This document shows positions 1 through 7,433 of a stretch of DNA of 63,338 bases, piece after piece; within the stretch, counting starts at the first letter, position 1, and every line of letters begins with the position of its first letter. The DNA lies in contig JACRDB010000141.1 of the NCBI GenBank assembly GCA_016218725.1, positions 1 to 63,338 of the forward strand, written 5' to 3'. Position numbers and translations under genes: made by a program. Origin of the DNA: Deltaproteobacteria bacterium. GTDB taxonomy: Bacteria > Myxococcota_A > Polyangia > Polyangiales > Ga0077539. The notes under the pieces were generated by a model. It worked only from the letters and a program-made list of their open reading frames with translations. It ran no database searches and was not told the origin of the DNA.

Positions 1-642
1 CGCAAGGCAGGTCAACCCCGTCGCGCATGCTCGGCCGCAGTCGCCGCAGTGACGCGCGTCGCTCTGCGTGAACACGCACGCGCCGCTGCACAGCCGCTCA
101 CCCGCGTCGCAGCTCATCGCGGCCTGACAGGTGCCTCCCCCGCACGTCTGACCGCTCAGGCACGCCATGCCACACATGCCGCAGTTGCGCGGGTCGGTCA
201 GGGTGTTTACGCACGTCGGTGCGGGCGCCGTTGGCGTGCAGTCGGTCCGGCCCGCGGGGCAGGTCATCCGCGTGCTCATGCACCTACCGCCCATGCAGAG
301 CTGCCCGCTCAGGCACGCCATGCCACACATGCCGCAGTTGCGCGGGTCGGTCAGGGTGTTTACGCACGTCGGTGCGGGCGCCGTTGGCATGCAGTCTGTC
401 TGGCCCGCGGGGCACATCATAACGTCCATCCGGCCGCTGTCCGTGGGCGGGGTGACGGTGTCGGGCATGTCCCCGTCCGGGGTGGTCGTCATGTCCTTGG
501 TGACCGCGTCACCGCCGCCGGCGTCTGCCTGAGCATCCCCTGGCGGCGGGGGCGGGGTTCCGTCGGAGCCGTTGCCGCACGCGGCGAGCGCCAGCGCGGC
601 CGGCGCGAGCCACCTCCATAGATTCCGGTAGTGCGAAAGCAT
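1..642 (-). CDS. Cysteine-rich repeat lipoprotein, 3' end outside the window
   Basis: Only the first 214 codons are present; the frame runs off the left edge without a stop. ATG at 642 follows an AGGAGG box six bases upstream. Residues 1-22 form a lipoprotein signal ending in the lipobox LAAC, so the product should be lipid-anchored outside the cytoplasm. A Pro/Asp/Thr-rich linker (about 23-75) is followed by three cysteine modules with the core NCGMCGMAC or HCGDCGRAC. The same module type occurs in the giant lipoproteins at 26586 and 30773. This family is typical of myxobacteria and has no known function. Modules 1 and 2 are nearly identical in DNA (see the repeat at 154-388). Calls such as EGF-like would be over-interpretation. 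Confidence 0.9.
   Translation of the reverse strand, partial: MLSHYRNLWRWLAPAALALAACGNGSDGTPPPPPGDAQADAGGGDAVTKDMTTTPDGDMPDTVTPPTDSGRMDVMMCPAGQTDCMPTAPAPTCVNTLTDPRNCGMCGMACLSGQLCMGGRCMSTRMTCPAGRTDCTPTAPAPTCVNTLTDPRNCGMCGMACLSGQTCGGGTCQAAMSCDAGERLCSGACVFTQSDARHCGDCGRACATGLTCLA
154..388. repeat. 82-bp identical direct repeat inside the cysteine-rich gene
   Basis: Bases 154-235 recur at 307-388 without a mismatch, an offset of 153 bases (51 codons). The repeat covers one cysteine module and part of its linker. Identity at silent sites means the duplication or a gene conversion is recent, and it keeps the frame. Confidence 0.9.
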
Positions 643-969
643 CGCGACCCTCCTAGGAGTTGCGCAGTTGCGAAGGCCCTGGAAACAAAGGAGTTACGGA
701 TGAAGTATCGGACGACCTCTCGAATCACCGTGAGCTTCGGCTGGGGATAGGAGATCCAACGCCCCGAGGATGGTACCACCACGCCGTTCGGAAGTCGCGC
801 CAGCGTGCGCCTCCGTGCGTCGCATGGAGTGGAAGCTGTCCACTCCGGCGGTTCTGACCGAATCCAATGCCCATGAGACGGCCCCGACCCGACGCTCCGC
901 CCTCGGCGGGCGCACCGTGGCCGCGGCGGTTCCACAGACCACCTGGCGACCCTGCGGAGCGCTGCGCCG
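643..969. other. Gene-free stretch between lipoprotein and transposase remnant
   Basis: No convincing coding frame is seen on either strand. The left part must hold the promoter of the minus-strand lipoprotein gene, but no clear -35/-10 pair stands out. The right part lies just 3' of the IS91-type transposase stop, where the element's terminus would be expected. I could not recognise a terminal hairpin. Confidence 0.5.
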
Positions 970-1488
970 TCAGACCGCGAAGTCCCAGGTGGGGTCGCGG
1001 GCCCTCGCGGCGCGGGGCTCGTCCGCGGGCAACCCCAGGTGTTCCAAGATGCGCACGATCACCGCCCGGTCGGTGATCACGGCGATGAACCGCATCGCCT
1101 CCCCGCATCGAGGGCACGGGCGCGCGTCCACACCCCACACCCGGTGGAGCAGCGTCGCCCAGTCCAGACGTTCCTGCGTGCTGCGGCGTGCGCTGTGACG
1201 GCCCGCCGAGGGCGCGGGGCTTGCGCCCGAAACACCACGGTCCTGCGTCTTTTCCTCCGTGTTGCCTTCGTGTGGGTGGGCCAGGGCCTTGTGCGCTGCG
1301 GTCTTCGGACGTGGTCCGGGAACCACCACCGCTCTCCAAGGAGAATTTGGTGCCAACACCCCATGATACCGCACCAACGGAATCCACGGTGGGGGGACCA
1401 GCGCGGCCAGCCGGGCCATGAATTCCATCGGTGTCATCACCCGGTGGGTGGTCCCTCGCACCACTTCGTACTTCACCCGATACGCCAC
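970..1488 (-). pseudogene. C-terminal remnant of an IS91-family transposase
   Basis: The 172 residues match the last third of IS91-type (Y2) transposases: the segment TTHRVMTPMEFMARLAALVP, then LVRYHGVLAPNSPWR, then a PCPRCG zinc-ribbon-like motif and the terminal IVRILEHLGLP. The catalytic HUH and tyrosine region that should precede it is absent. The sequence opens on GTG 1488 three codons after an in-frame TGA (1498-1500), which is where homology stops, so this is a 5'-truncated relic and not a functional gene. The start is only the first usable codon after the break. Confidence 0.85.
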
Positions 1489-1801
1489 CCGCTCACCTCA
1501 GCAACGGGCGGCGGCGCGGTTGCCGGACCCGGGTTGACGAAACTCGACGTTGTGCGAGCAAGAACCGGGCCAGGATCGCTTCGACGGAGAACACGGTTGG
1601 ATGTCTTATCCCCGCTGCTCGCTCATCCACCCCGTGCCTCTGCGAGCGTTCGCCTCGCCCGTGATGGTGCGCAGCGCCGTGTGCCAGAATCGCCGGAGTT
1701 GACGGAACTCGCAATCGACGACCCACTGACAGCAAGAAGTGTGCCGGAGACGCTCCGAGGGAGAACGCGGTTGTTTTTCCCATCCTTTTTCGCGACGGGC
1801 C
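1489..1801. repeat. Gene-free stretch with two degenerate direct repeats
   Basis: No gene is seen here. Two related blocks lie about 174 bases apart: around 1570-1600 and 1744-1778, sharing the pattern CGCTyCGAsGGAGAACrCGGTTG. Additional weak similarity extends upstream (GTTGACGaAACTCG at 1533 against GTTGACGgAACTCG at 1698). A third copy sits at 9174-9208. The blocks fill the space between the broken transposase and the SctV gene and may be debris of a mobile element. Confidence 0.6.
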
Positions 1802-3922
1802 CTACGGGTGGATCCGCCCTCGGGGCGCGACCTGGACCTTCGGGTCCAGGTCTTGAAATGACAGCACCTCCAGCCTCGGGAACTCCGTCTCCAGCAGCTT
1901 TCGCACGAAGCGCCGCAGGTCCACGGTGGTGAGCACCACGCCCGCGCCGCCCGCCCCCACCGAGGCCCTCACGCCCGCGAGGATGTCCGCCGTGAGGCTC
2001 GGGTCCAGGGCCAGCCAGCTCCCGGTGGCCGTGCGCTGGATGCCGTCCCTCATGGCGTCTTCGATCTCCGGCGCCAGGAGCCAGGCCGCGAGCCTCCCGT
2101 CCGGCGCGTGGCGGTGCGTGAGCTCCCGGCGGAGCGCGCCCCGGACGTGCTCCACCAGCACCACCGGGTCCTTCTCCGTGGGGGCCACCTGGGCCATGGC
2201 CTCCAGCACCTCGCGGAGGTTGCGCACGCTGACGCTCTCGTCCACCAGACGACGGAGCACGTCCGCCAGGAGCGCCACGGGGACGGGCTTGGGCACCACC
2301 TGACGCACCAGCGCGGGGTACTGGCGCTCCAGCCCGTCCAGCATCGCCTGGGTCTCTTGAATTCCCACGAAGCGCGCGGCGTTGCTACGGAGGCAGTGGG
2401 CCAGGTGCACCACCACCACCTCCGCGGGGTCCAGGCACGGGAGGCCCTGGGCCTCCAGCGCCGCGCGGTGCACCATCGGGACCCACGCGCAGCGCTCGCC
2501 CGTCACCGGGTGGGGCGTGGCCGTGGGCGCGTGGGCCTCGCCCACCACCTCCGGCGGCGCGAAGCACAGGACGCTCCCCTCGGGCATGGCGAAGCTCACC
2601 GCGGGGACCTCGTGGATCTTGAGCACCACGTGGCGAGGACCCGACGCCGCCGAGCGGCGCACGCGCACGCCCGGGAACACCACCCCCAGCTCGCGGAACA
2701 GCGCCTCGCGCATCCCGGGGATGAGCACCCTCAGGGGCGCGTCGCCCTGGTCCGTGGACTCCACCAACGCGGCGTGGGCCGCGCCGAGCTCCAGCGCCAC
2801 GGGGACCGTGCCGGGCTGGAAATCATCGCGCTCGCCGTCGGCCTCGCGGGTGCGTCGCACCTCCGCGGGCGTGGACGCGGGCCTCGGGCCGATGACCTCG
2901 GCCTTGCGGGCCCGGCGCTCGGCCGAGAGCACCACCGCCCGGGCCCCTGCCCCGAGCGCCGCGGCGATCACCAGGAAGGGCATGGCGGGCATCCCCGGCG
3001 CCAGGGCGAAGAGCGCCAGGAGCCCCGCGGCGATGGCCAGGGCGCGCGGCTGGGCCACGAGCTGCGCGCCGATCTCGGTCCCGAGCGGCACGTCGGGCTC
3101 CTCGCTGGCCACCCGCGTCACGATCACCCCCGCGGCGGTGGAGATCACCAGGGCGGGGATCTGCGCCACGAGCCCCTCGCCGATGGTCAGGAGCCCGTAC
3201 CGCGCCAGGGCGTCCGCGGGGCTCATGTCCCGCTGGAGCACCCCGATGGCGAGGCCCCCGAGGATGTTCACCACGGCGATCACCATGCTCGCGATGGCGT
3301 CGCCCTTGACGAACTTCATGGCCCCGTCCATGGCCCCGTAGAACTGGCTCTCGCGGGCCAGAAAGCGCCTTCGGCGCCGGGCCTCGGTCTGGTCGATGCC
3401 CCCGCCGCGCAGCTCCGCGTCGATGGCCATCTGCTTCCCGGGCATGGCGTCCAGGGCGAAGCGCGCGGCCACCTCGGCCACGCGCTCGCTGCCCCGGGCG
3501 ATCACCAGGAACTGCACCAGCGTGAGGATCAGGAACATCACCCCGCCGACGACGTAGTTGCCCCTCACCACGAACTGCCCGAAGGCCTGGATCACCTCGC
3601 CCCCGTCGCCCCGCCCGAGGATGAGCCTCGTGGCGGCTACGTCCAGCGCCAGGCGGTAGAGCGTGGTCACCAGGAGCACCGTTGGGAAGCTCGCGATGGC
3701 CAGCGCGTCAGGCACGTACAGCGCCACCAGGAGCAGCACCACCGAGAGCGACAGGTTGGCCGCCAGGAGAACGTCCAGGAGCGCCGTCGGCAGCGGCACG
3801 ATCATCGTGGCCACGATGGCCACCACGAGCACCGCCAGGGCGATGTCCGCCAGGCCCCGGCGCGGCCTCCGCGCGGGCGTGGCCGGAGCTTGTGCCTCCG
3901 CGGCGGCGACCGGCTGGGCCAT
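1802..3922 (-). CDS. sctV: Type III secretion export gate protein, FlhA/SctV family
   Basis: The 706 residues fit the FHIPEP family, in which nine copies form the cytoplasmic ring and inner-membrane gate of flagellar or virulence type III secretion. The N-terminal half carries about seven or eight membrane segments and the family signature around RFALDAMPGKQMAIDA (near residue 160), followed by RRRRFLARESQFYGAMDGA. The C-terminal half (about 360-706) is the cytoplasmic export domain. Length is normal for the family. It starts at ATG 3922. No other secretion or flagellar genes are seen in the window, so this is an orphan copy. Choosing SctV over FlhA rests on the lack of flagellar neighbours and is tentative. 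Confidence 0.9.
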   Translation of the reverse strand: MAQPVAAAEAQAPATPARRPRRGLADIALAVLVVAIVATMIVPLPTALLDVLLAANLSLSVVLLLVALYVPDALAIASFPTVLLVTTLYRLALDVAATRLILGRGDGGEVIQAFGQFVVRGNYVVGGVMFLILTLVQFLVIARGSERVAEVAARFALDAMPGKQMAIDAELRGGGIDQTEARRRRRFLARESQFYGAMDGAMKFVKGDAIASMVIAVVNILGGLAIGVLQRDMSPADALARYGLLTIGEGLVAQIPALVISTAAGVIVTRVASEEPDVPLGTEIGAQLVAQPRALAIAAGLLALFALAPGMPAMPFLVIAAALGAGARAVVLSAERRARKAEVIGPRPASTPAEVRRTREADGERDDFQPGTVPVALELGAAHAALVESTDQGDAPLRVLIPGMREALFRELGVVFPGVRVRRSAASGPRHVVLKIHEVPAVSFAMPEGSVLCFAPPEVVGEAHAPTATPHPVTGERCAWVPMVHRAALEAQGLPCLDPAEVVVVHLAHCLRSNAARFVGIQETQAMLDGLERQYPALVRQVVPKPVPVALLADVLRRLVDESVSVRNLREVLEAMAQVAPTEKDPVVLVEHVRGALRRELTHRHAPDGRLAAWLLAPEIEDAMRDGIQRTATGSWLALDPSLTADILAGVRASVGAGGAGVVLTTVDLRRFVRKLLETEFPRLEVLSFQDLDPKVQVAPRGRIHP

Positions 3923-3956
3923 CGACCAGGGACACTAACACCCCCTCCCCCCCATC

Positions 3957-4361
3957 GTGCATGCTCCACCCGTGCGTGGTCTTCCGTTGGTGTGGGTGTT
4001 GTGTGTCTCTGTGGGGTGTGGTGGGAGGGTCACGAGGCCTCTGGCCACGGACGTTCCGTCGGAGGCTCCGTCGGGCTGTGTGGGGGTGGTGAGGCCCGGG
4101 GAGGCGTGTGCGCCGGAGCGGGTGGTGTGCCTCGCGGAGGACCGCTGCAACGACTGTTACTGCACCGTGGGGGTGTGGGTGTGCGAGAGCCGGGTGTGCG
4201 GGGTGGACGCCTCGGCGTGCCCCGCGGCGAGGCCGTCGACGGGGAGCGGGTGCGCGACGCCCGCGGCGGTGTGCGACTACGGGCTGGGGTGCACCGGGGC
4301 GCACTGCGTGTGCTCCGGGGGGCGCTGGACGTGCGACCTGGTGCAGTGCCGGGACAACTGA
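3957..4361 (+). CDS. Small cysteine-rich secreted or lipid-anchored protein
   Basis: This 134-residue protein begins with a short hydrophobic signal (LPLVWVLCVSVGC) whose last Cys may be lipidated, although the lipobox is weak. It then has about 14 further cysteines, including a C-N-D-C-Y-C cluster, a spacing seen in short disulfide-rich extracellular modules. Start choice is uncertain: GTG 3957 is the longest frame, and GTG 3972 gives a cleaner signal peptide; neither has a good ribosome site. It is divergent from the SctV gene, and the MITE-like palindrome begins three bases after its stop. I do not recognise the family. Confidence 0.7.
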   Translation: MHAPPVRGLPLVWVLCVSVGCGGRVTRPLATDVPSEAPSGCVGVVRPGEACAPERVVCLAEDRCNDCYCTVGVWVCESRVCGVDASACPAARPSTGSGCATPAAVCDYGLGCTGAHCVCSGGRWTCDLVQCRDN

Positions 4362-4363
4362 AC

Positions 4364-4524
4364 TACACCGCGTCTACCTTGGGAACCATTGGTTCTGCGG
4401 CCGAGCCGCGTCGCGCCGCGGCGTTGCTCATCGCTCGCGTGGCGCTGCCACGCGTCGCTCTTCGCGCCTTGCGGCGCTTGCGTCTCGTTGCAGAACCAAT
4501 GGTTCCCAAGGTAGACGCGGTGTA
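4364..4524. repeat. MITE-like palindromic element, 161 bp with 35-bp perfect terminal inverted repeats
   Basis: The left arm 4364-4398 and right arm 4490-4524 are exact reverse complements over 35 bases. The 91-base core is itself an imperfect palindrome with a perfect 8-3-8 inverted repeat at its centre (CGCGTGGC gct GCCACGCG). Both ends begin or finish with TA, as expected for an element that duplicates a TA target, for example an IS630/Tc1-type MITE. It contains no gene and fits exactly between the stop of the upstream gene and the start of the next. A strong bidirectional hairpin terminator is the alternative. Confidence 0.85.
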
Positions 4525-4526
4525 CC

Positions 4527-5036
4527 GTGGCACCGATGGTCTGGGCAGGGCTCGCGCTGACGTTGTTACTCCTCGGGGGCACGACCTGGCTCCTCCATCG
4601 GGACACCGCCGCGGTGGACAAGACCGCCGCGGGGCCGCCCTCGAAGCTGGCGGTGTGGGGCGGGCTCGCGGTGGGGGCGGTGCTCCTGGGGATGGGCTTC
4701 TTCACCCTGGACCGGGCGGGCTTCTTCGTGCGCTTCGAGGGCGTGGTGCGCGGCCACGAGGTCGAGCGCAGGAACCGCGAGCGCACGCATCGGTTGTGGC
4801 TCCGGGTGCCCGGCGGCGAGCGTGCCCTGGACGTCCCGAGGCAGGTCTTCGAGGCCTGCCGCGACGGGGATCGGGTGCTGCACCGGCCCTTCGCCCTGGG
4901 GCTTGAGTGCGCAGGCAGGCCCCACTGGAACCTGGACCCGGTGCTGGGTCTGGCCATCGTGTGCGCGGGCGCCTACGCGCTGCGCTTCGCCCTGGAGGAC
5001 CTGCGGCGCCGCCGCGAGCGCGGTGGCGCTATTTGA
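4527..5036 (+). CDS. Three-pass membrane protein of unknown function
   Basis: The 169 residues show three hydrophobic segments: about 4-22, 43-62 and 136-154. Between the second and third lies an 80-residue soluble part rich in Arg and charged residues, with the pattern FEGVVRGHEVERRNRERTHR. The layout resembles DUF3592-like membrane proteins, but I cannot confirm a family. GTG 4527 lies two bases after the palindromic element; ATG 4536 is an alternative start. Its last eight bases overlap the convergent epimerase gene, so the two mRNAs overlap at the 3' ends. Confidence 0.75.
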   Translation: MAPMVWAGLALTLLLLGGTTWLLHRDTAAVDKTAAGPPSKLAVWGGLAVGAVLLGMGFFTLDRAGFFVRFEGVVRGHEVERRNRERTHRLWLRVPGGERALDVPRQVFEACRDGDRVLHRPFALGLECAGRPHWNLDPVLGLAIVCAGAYALRFALEDLRRRRERGGAI

Positions 5037-5982
5037 CCCCTTCCAGGTGGAACCACTCGGCGAAGCGCTGGAGCCCCTCGTCGAGGGTGACCCGGGGCTC
5101 GTAGCCCAGGTCCTGGCGGGCCAGGGACACGTCGGCGAAGGTGATGGGCACGTCCCCGGGCTGGTCGGGCTCCTGGCGGGTGAGGGCGGGCACCCCGAGG
5201 GCCCGGGCGAGCTTGTCCACCAGGGTGTCGAGCCGCACCGTGCGGCTGCCGCCGAGGTTGTAGATCTTGTAGCCCTCGCAGCGGTCCAGGGCGGCGACGG
5301 TGCCCTGGACGATGTCACTGACGTAGGTGTAGTCCCGGGCGCTGCCGCCGTCGCCGTAGACCGGGACGGGCTCGGCCCGGGAGAGCATGGTGGCGAACTT
5401 ATGGATGGCCATCTCCGGGCGCTGCCTGGGGCCGTACACGGTGAAATACCGCAGGGCGGTGAAATGCAGCCCGTGGAGGTGGTGCCAGGTGTAGCCCAGG
5501 ACCTCGCCGGCCTTCTTGGTGGCGGCGTAGGGGGAGATGGGGTGGTCCACGGGGTCCGTCTCACGGAAGGGCACGGCCGTGCGCCCGCCGTAGACCGACG
5601 ACGACGACGCGAACACGAAGCGCGGGACCTTGTGGCGCCGGGCGCGCTCCAAGAGGTTCACGGTGCCGCGGACGTTGACGTCGGCGTACACCTCCGGGCG
5701 CTCGATGGAGGGCCGCACGCCGGCCCAGGCGGCCAGGTGCACCACGGCGTCGAAGGGCTCCCCGGCGAAGAGCCGGTCCAGGGCGGGCTCGTCCAGGAGG
5801 TCCGCGGGGGCGAGCTCGAAGCGCTCGGAGCGCGCGAGCAGGGCGCTGTTTGCGCGCTTGCGGGCCGGGTCGTAGAAGGCGTTGAAATTGTCCAGGCCGA
5901 CCACCCGGTCGCCGCGGGCGAGGAGTGCTTCGCCGGTGTGGGAGCCGATGAAGCCCGCCGCGCCCGTCAGGAGGATCCGCAT
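5029..5982 (-). CDS. NAD-dependent nucleotide-sugar epimerase, extended SDR type
   Basis: A 317-residue extended short-chain dehydrogenase. The NAD-binding motif GAAGFIGSH is at residues 7-15, the active-site Ser region is FASSSSVYG (about 126), and the catalytic pair is YAATK (about 152-156). The region RYFTVYGPRQRPEMAI is typical of UDP-glucuronate/UDP-galactose 4-epimerases, which interconvert UDP-sugars for capsule, LPS or exopolysaccharide synthesis. ATG 5982 is the natural start because the Rossmann motif begins at once. It is a single gene, so the exact sugar substrate cannot be told. Confidence 0.9.
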   Translation of the reverse strand: MRILLTGAAGFIGSHTGEALLARGDRVVGLDNFNAFYDPARKRANSALLARSERFELAPADLLDEPALDRLFAGEPFDAVVHLAAWAGVRPSIERPEVYADVNVRGTVNLLERARRHKVPRFVFASSSSVYGGRTAVPFRETDPVDHPISPYAATKKAGEVLGYTWHHLHGLHFTALRYFTVYGPRQRPEMAIHKFATMLSRAEPVPVYGDGGSARDYTYVSDIVQGTVAALDRCEGYKIYNLGGSRTVRLDTLVDKLARALGVPALTRQEPDQPGDVPITFADVSLARQDLGYEPRVTLDEGLQRFAEWFHLEGVK

Positions 5983-6025
5983 GAGGCCGGGAGCCTACCC
6001 ACGGGGTGTGGTGTTGTCGAACGGG

Positions 6026-6098
6026 CGCGCCCGGAGGGAGTCGAACCCCCAACCAGCCGGGTATAAGCCGGCTGCTCTATCCATTGAGCTACGGGCGC
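6026..6098 (-). tRNA. tRNA with anticodon UAU (nominally Ile) on an Arg-like body
   Basis: A full cloverleaf is present: acceptor GCGCCCG paired with CGGGCGC, D-arm GCTC/GAGC, anticodon stem GCCGG/CCGGC, loop CTTATAC, T-arm with TTCGACT. The anticodon is UAU, which reads AUA. Outside the anticodon arm it differs from the tRNA-Arg at 6474 by only three substitutions and one indel, and it shares A20 and G73 with it. CCA is not encoded. The decoding call is Ile by anticodon, but its charging identity is open. Confidence 0.85.
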
Positions 6099-6118
6099 AG
6101 GGACGGGAGGGTGAAGGG

Positions 6119-6192
6119 TCGGGGAGGCGGGATTTGAACCCGCGACGCCGAGCTCCCAAAGCTCGTGCACTACCAGGCTGTGCGACTCCCCG
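6119..6192 (-). tRNA. tRNA-Pro (anticodon UGG)
   Basis: The cloverleaf is complete: acceptor CGGGGAG/CTCCCCG, D-arm GCAC/GTGC, anticodon stem CGAGC/GCTCG with loop TTTGGGA, T-arm GCGGG TTCAAAT CCCGC, discriminator A73. The anticodon UGG reads proline codons. CCA is not encoded. It lies 20 bases upstream of the UAU tRNA on the same strand, so the two are probably co-transcribed. Confidence 0.95.
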
Positions 6193-6335
6193 ATGGAGCG
6201 GACACCCCACTCTTCTAGCACACGGCGAGGGCCCCGGGGCGTTTTTCTGCACCCCGGAGGGTGACGCGGGGGCCGGGGTGAGGTATAGAAGCCAACCGCC
6301 GCGCCGGGAGCCCTTTTCCGGCGGTGGCGCTTGCT

Positions 6336-6409
6336 GGTGGCCGTAGCTCAGTTGGTAGAGCATCGGATTGTGGCTCCGAGTGTCGCGGGTTCAATTCCCG
6401 TCGGTCACC
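6336..6409 (+). tRNA. tRNA-His (anticodon GUG)
   Basis: Acceptor GTGGCCG pairs with CGGTCAC, and the extra G at -1 (6336) faces C73 (6409), the hallmark of tRNA-His. The anticodon loop is TTGTGGC. The D-arm is GCTC/GAGC and the T-loop TTCAATT. CCA is not encoded. It is the first of three plus-strand tRNAs. Confidence 0.95.
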
Positions 6410-6473
6410 CCCCCGAAGAAAATTTGACGATGCAGCGGGTCGGGTGCTACAAGCGCTCGCCCGCAGGGACGAA

Positions 6474-6547
6474 GCGCCCGTGGCTCAATTGGATAGAGCA
6501 TCGGACTTCGGATCCGAGGGTTGGGGGTTCGAGTCCCTCCGGGCGCG
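6474..6547 (+). tRNA. tRNA-Arg (anticodon UCG)
   Basis: Acceptor GCGCCCG/CGGGCGC, anticodon stem TCGGA/TCCGA, loop CTTCGGA with anticodon UCG, T-loop TTCGAGT, discriminator G73, and A20 in the D-loop as usual for arginine tRNAs. CCA is not encoded. It is strikingly similar to the UAU tRNA at 6026 apart from the anticodon arm. Confidence 0.95.
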
Positions 6548-6580
6548 CAGGAGAGCAGCAGTTACCGAGAGATACGTACC

Positions 6581-6656
6581 GGGCCATTAGCTCAATTGGT
6601 AGAGCAGCGGACTCTTAATCCGTTGGCTGACAGTTCAAGTCTGTCATGGCCCACCA
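6581..6656 (+). tRNA. tRNA-Lys (anticodon CUU) with encoded CCA
   Basis: Acceptor GGGCCAT/ATGGCCC, anticodon stem GCGGA/TCCGT, loop CTCTTAA with anticodon CUU, T-arm GACAG TTCAAGT CTGTC, A73 and an encoded CCA at 6654-6656. It ends the plus-strand tRNA run and is followed 74 bases later by an HNH nuclease gene. Confidence 0.95.
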
Positions 6657-6730
6657 AGCACACCAGCCGTTGGGTGGACGGCCTCCATAGGGCGCCTTGA
6701 CATCCGCGCAGGCGTGGCCAGGGTGCGTGG

Positions 6731-7084
6731 GTGGCGGCGTTTACGATCCCCAAGGCGGTTGATGTTCGTGTTCCCGCAGCGTTGGCGCTCCGTGTCGTCC
6801 TGCGGGACGGCGCCTCCTACGTGTACTGCCTCGACGCGCTGGAGGGAGGAAGGGCCACCCTCGACCATCTCCGACCCCAGGCGCATTTTCCAGCGACAGC
6901 ACCGGGCTCCCGGGTGAACGACCCTCGGAACCTCGTGACGGCTTGTCCAACCTGCAACCAGGCCAAGGGCCCGCAGGACCTCCACGGCTTCGCCCGCATG
7001 CTCCGGCGCCGGGGCCTGGGCGTCGCTGTCGTGCGGGCGCTGTGCGCGAGAGTGCGGGCGGCGGTGCGTCGTCCCCTTCTGTGA
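6731..7084 (+). CDS. Small HNH endonuclease
   Basis: The 117 residues contain an HNH fold with an atypical first metal site: YCLD (about residue 34), the catalytic-type TLDHLRPQ (about 45-52), N-D-P-R-N-L and ACPTCNQAKG (about 72-81). Such proteins cut double-stranded DNA in homing, restriction or mobile-element contexts. It starts at GTG 6731, within 75 bases of the tRNA-Lys 3' end. No partner gene is recognisable next to it apart from the basic protein downstream. No integrase is seen, so a link to integration at the tRNA is only suggestive. Confidence 0.8.
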   Translation: MAAFTIPKAVDVRVPAALALRVVLRDGASYVYCLDALEGGRATLDHLRPQAHFPATAPGSRVNDPRNLVTACPTCNQAKGPQDLHGFARMLRRRGLGVAVVRALCARVRAAVRRPLL

Positions 7085-7106
7085 CAGACTACGGGGAGAG
7101 GTACCG

Positions 7107-7394
7107 ATGACCCAGGTGTATACCGTGCGGATCCCGAACCCGCGGCCCGAGGTGCTCCCATCCCACCTGGTGGCGCTGGTCGCAGTAGCCCGGCTGGACG
7201 GCGCCCTGCTCACGGCCGAGGACCAGACGGCCATCGCCGCGGCCTACCCCGACGCACTCGGGGCCGACCCCCCGAGTTCGGCGCGGTCGCCTGCGCCGAG
7301 GAAGCCCGCGAAGCACGGCGCGGCATCGCCCCGGGGCTCCGCAGCAAAACCCCGACGACGCGCTGCGGCGAAGAAGCCCGTCGGCAGGCGGTGA
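7107..7394 (+). CDS. Small protein with a basic Ala/Lys/Arg-rich tail
   Basis: A 95-residue protein with ATG 7107 after a good ribosome site (GGGGAGAGG). Residues 1-50 look folded (TVRIPNPRPEVLPSHLV, then a short helical part), and residues 55-95 are a Pro/Ala/Lys/Arg tail like those of histone H1-type DNA-binding proteins. It follows the HNH gene by 22 bases on the same strand, so the two are probably one transcript. The function is unknown; nucleic-acid binding through the tail is an inference from composition only. Confidence 0.7.
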   Translation: MTQVYTVRIPNPRPEVLPSHLVALVAVARLDGALLTAEDQTAIAAAYPDALGADPPSSARSPAPRKPAKHGAASPRGSAAKPRRRAAAKKPVGRR

Positions 7395-7433
7395 GCCTCC
7401 GCCCTGGGGCGGCGAACGGCCGCGATGCAGTGC

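Noticed and set aside
1802..3922. A flagellar or type III secretion cluster
   Set aside because: Only the export gate gene is present; no ring, ATPase, switch or needle genes are seen within the window.
2108..4906. Long plus-strand open frame opposite SctV
   Set aside because: His/Arg/Gly-rich translation with no domain, fully explained by the codon pattern of the SctV gene on the other strand.
6731..7394. HNH plus basic protein as a toxin-antitoxin pair
   Set aside because: The second protein has a DNA-binding-like tail but no antitoxin motif, and the gene order and sizes are not diagnostic.
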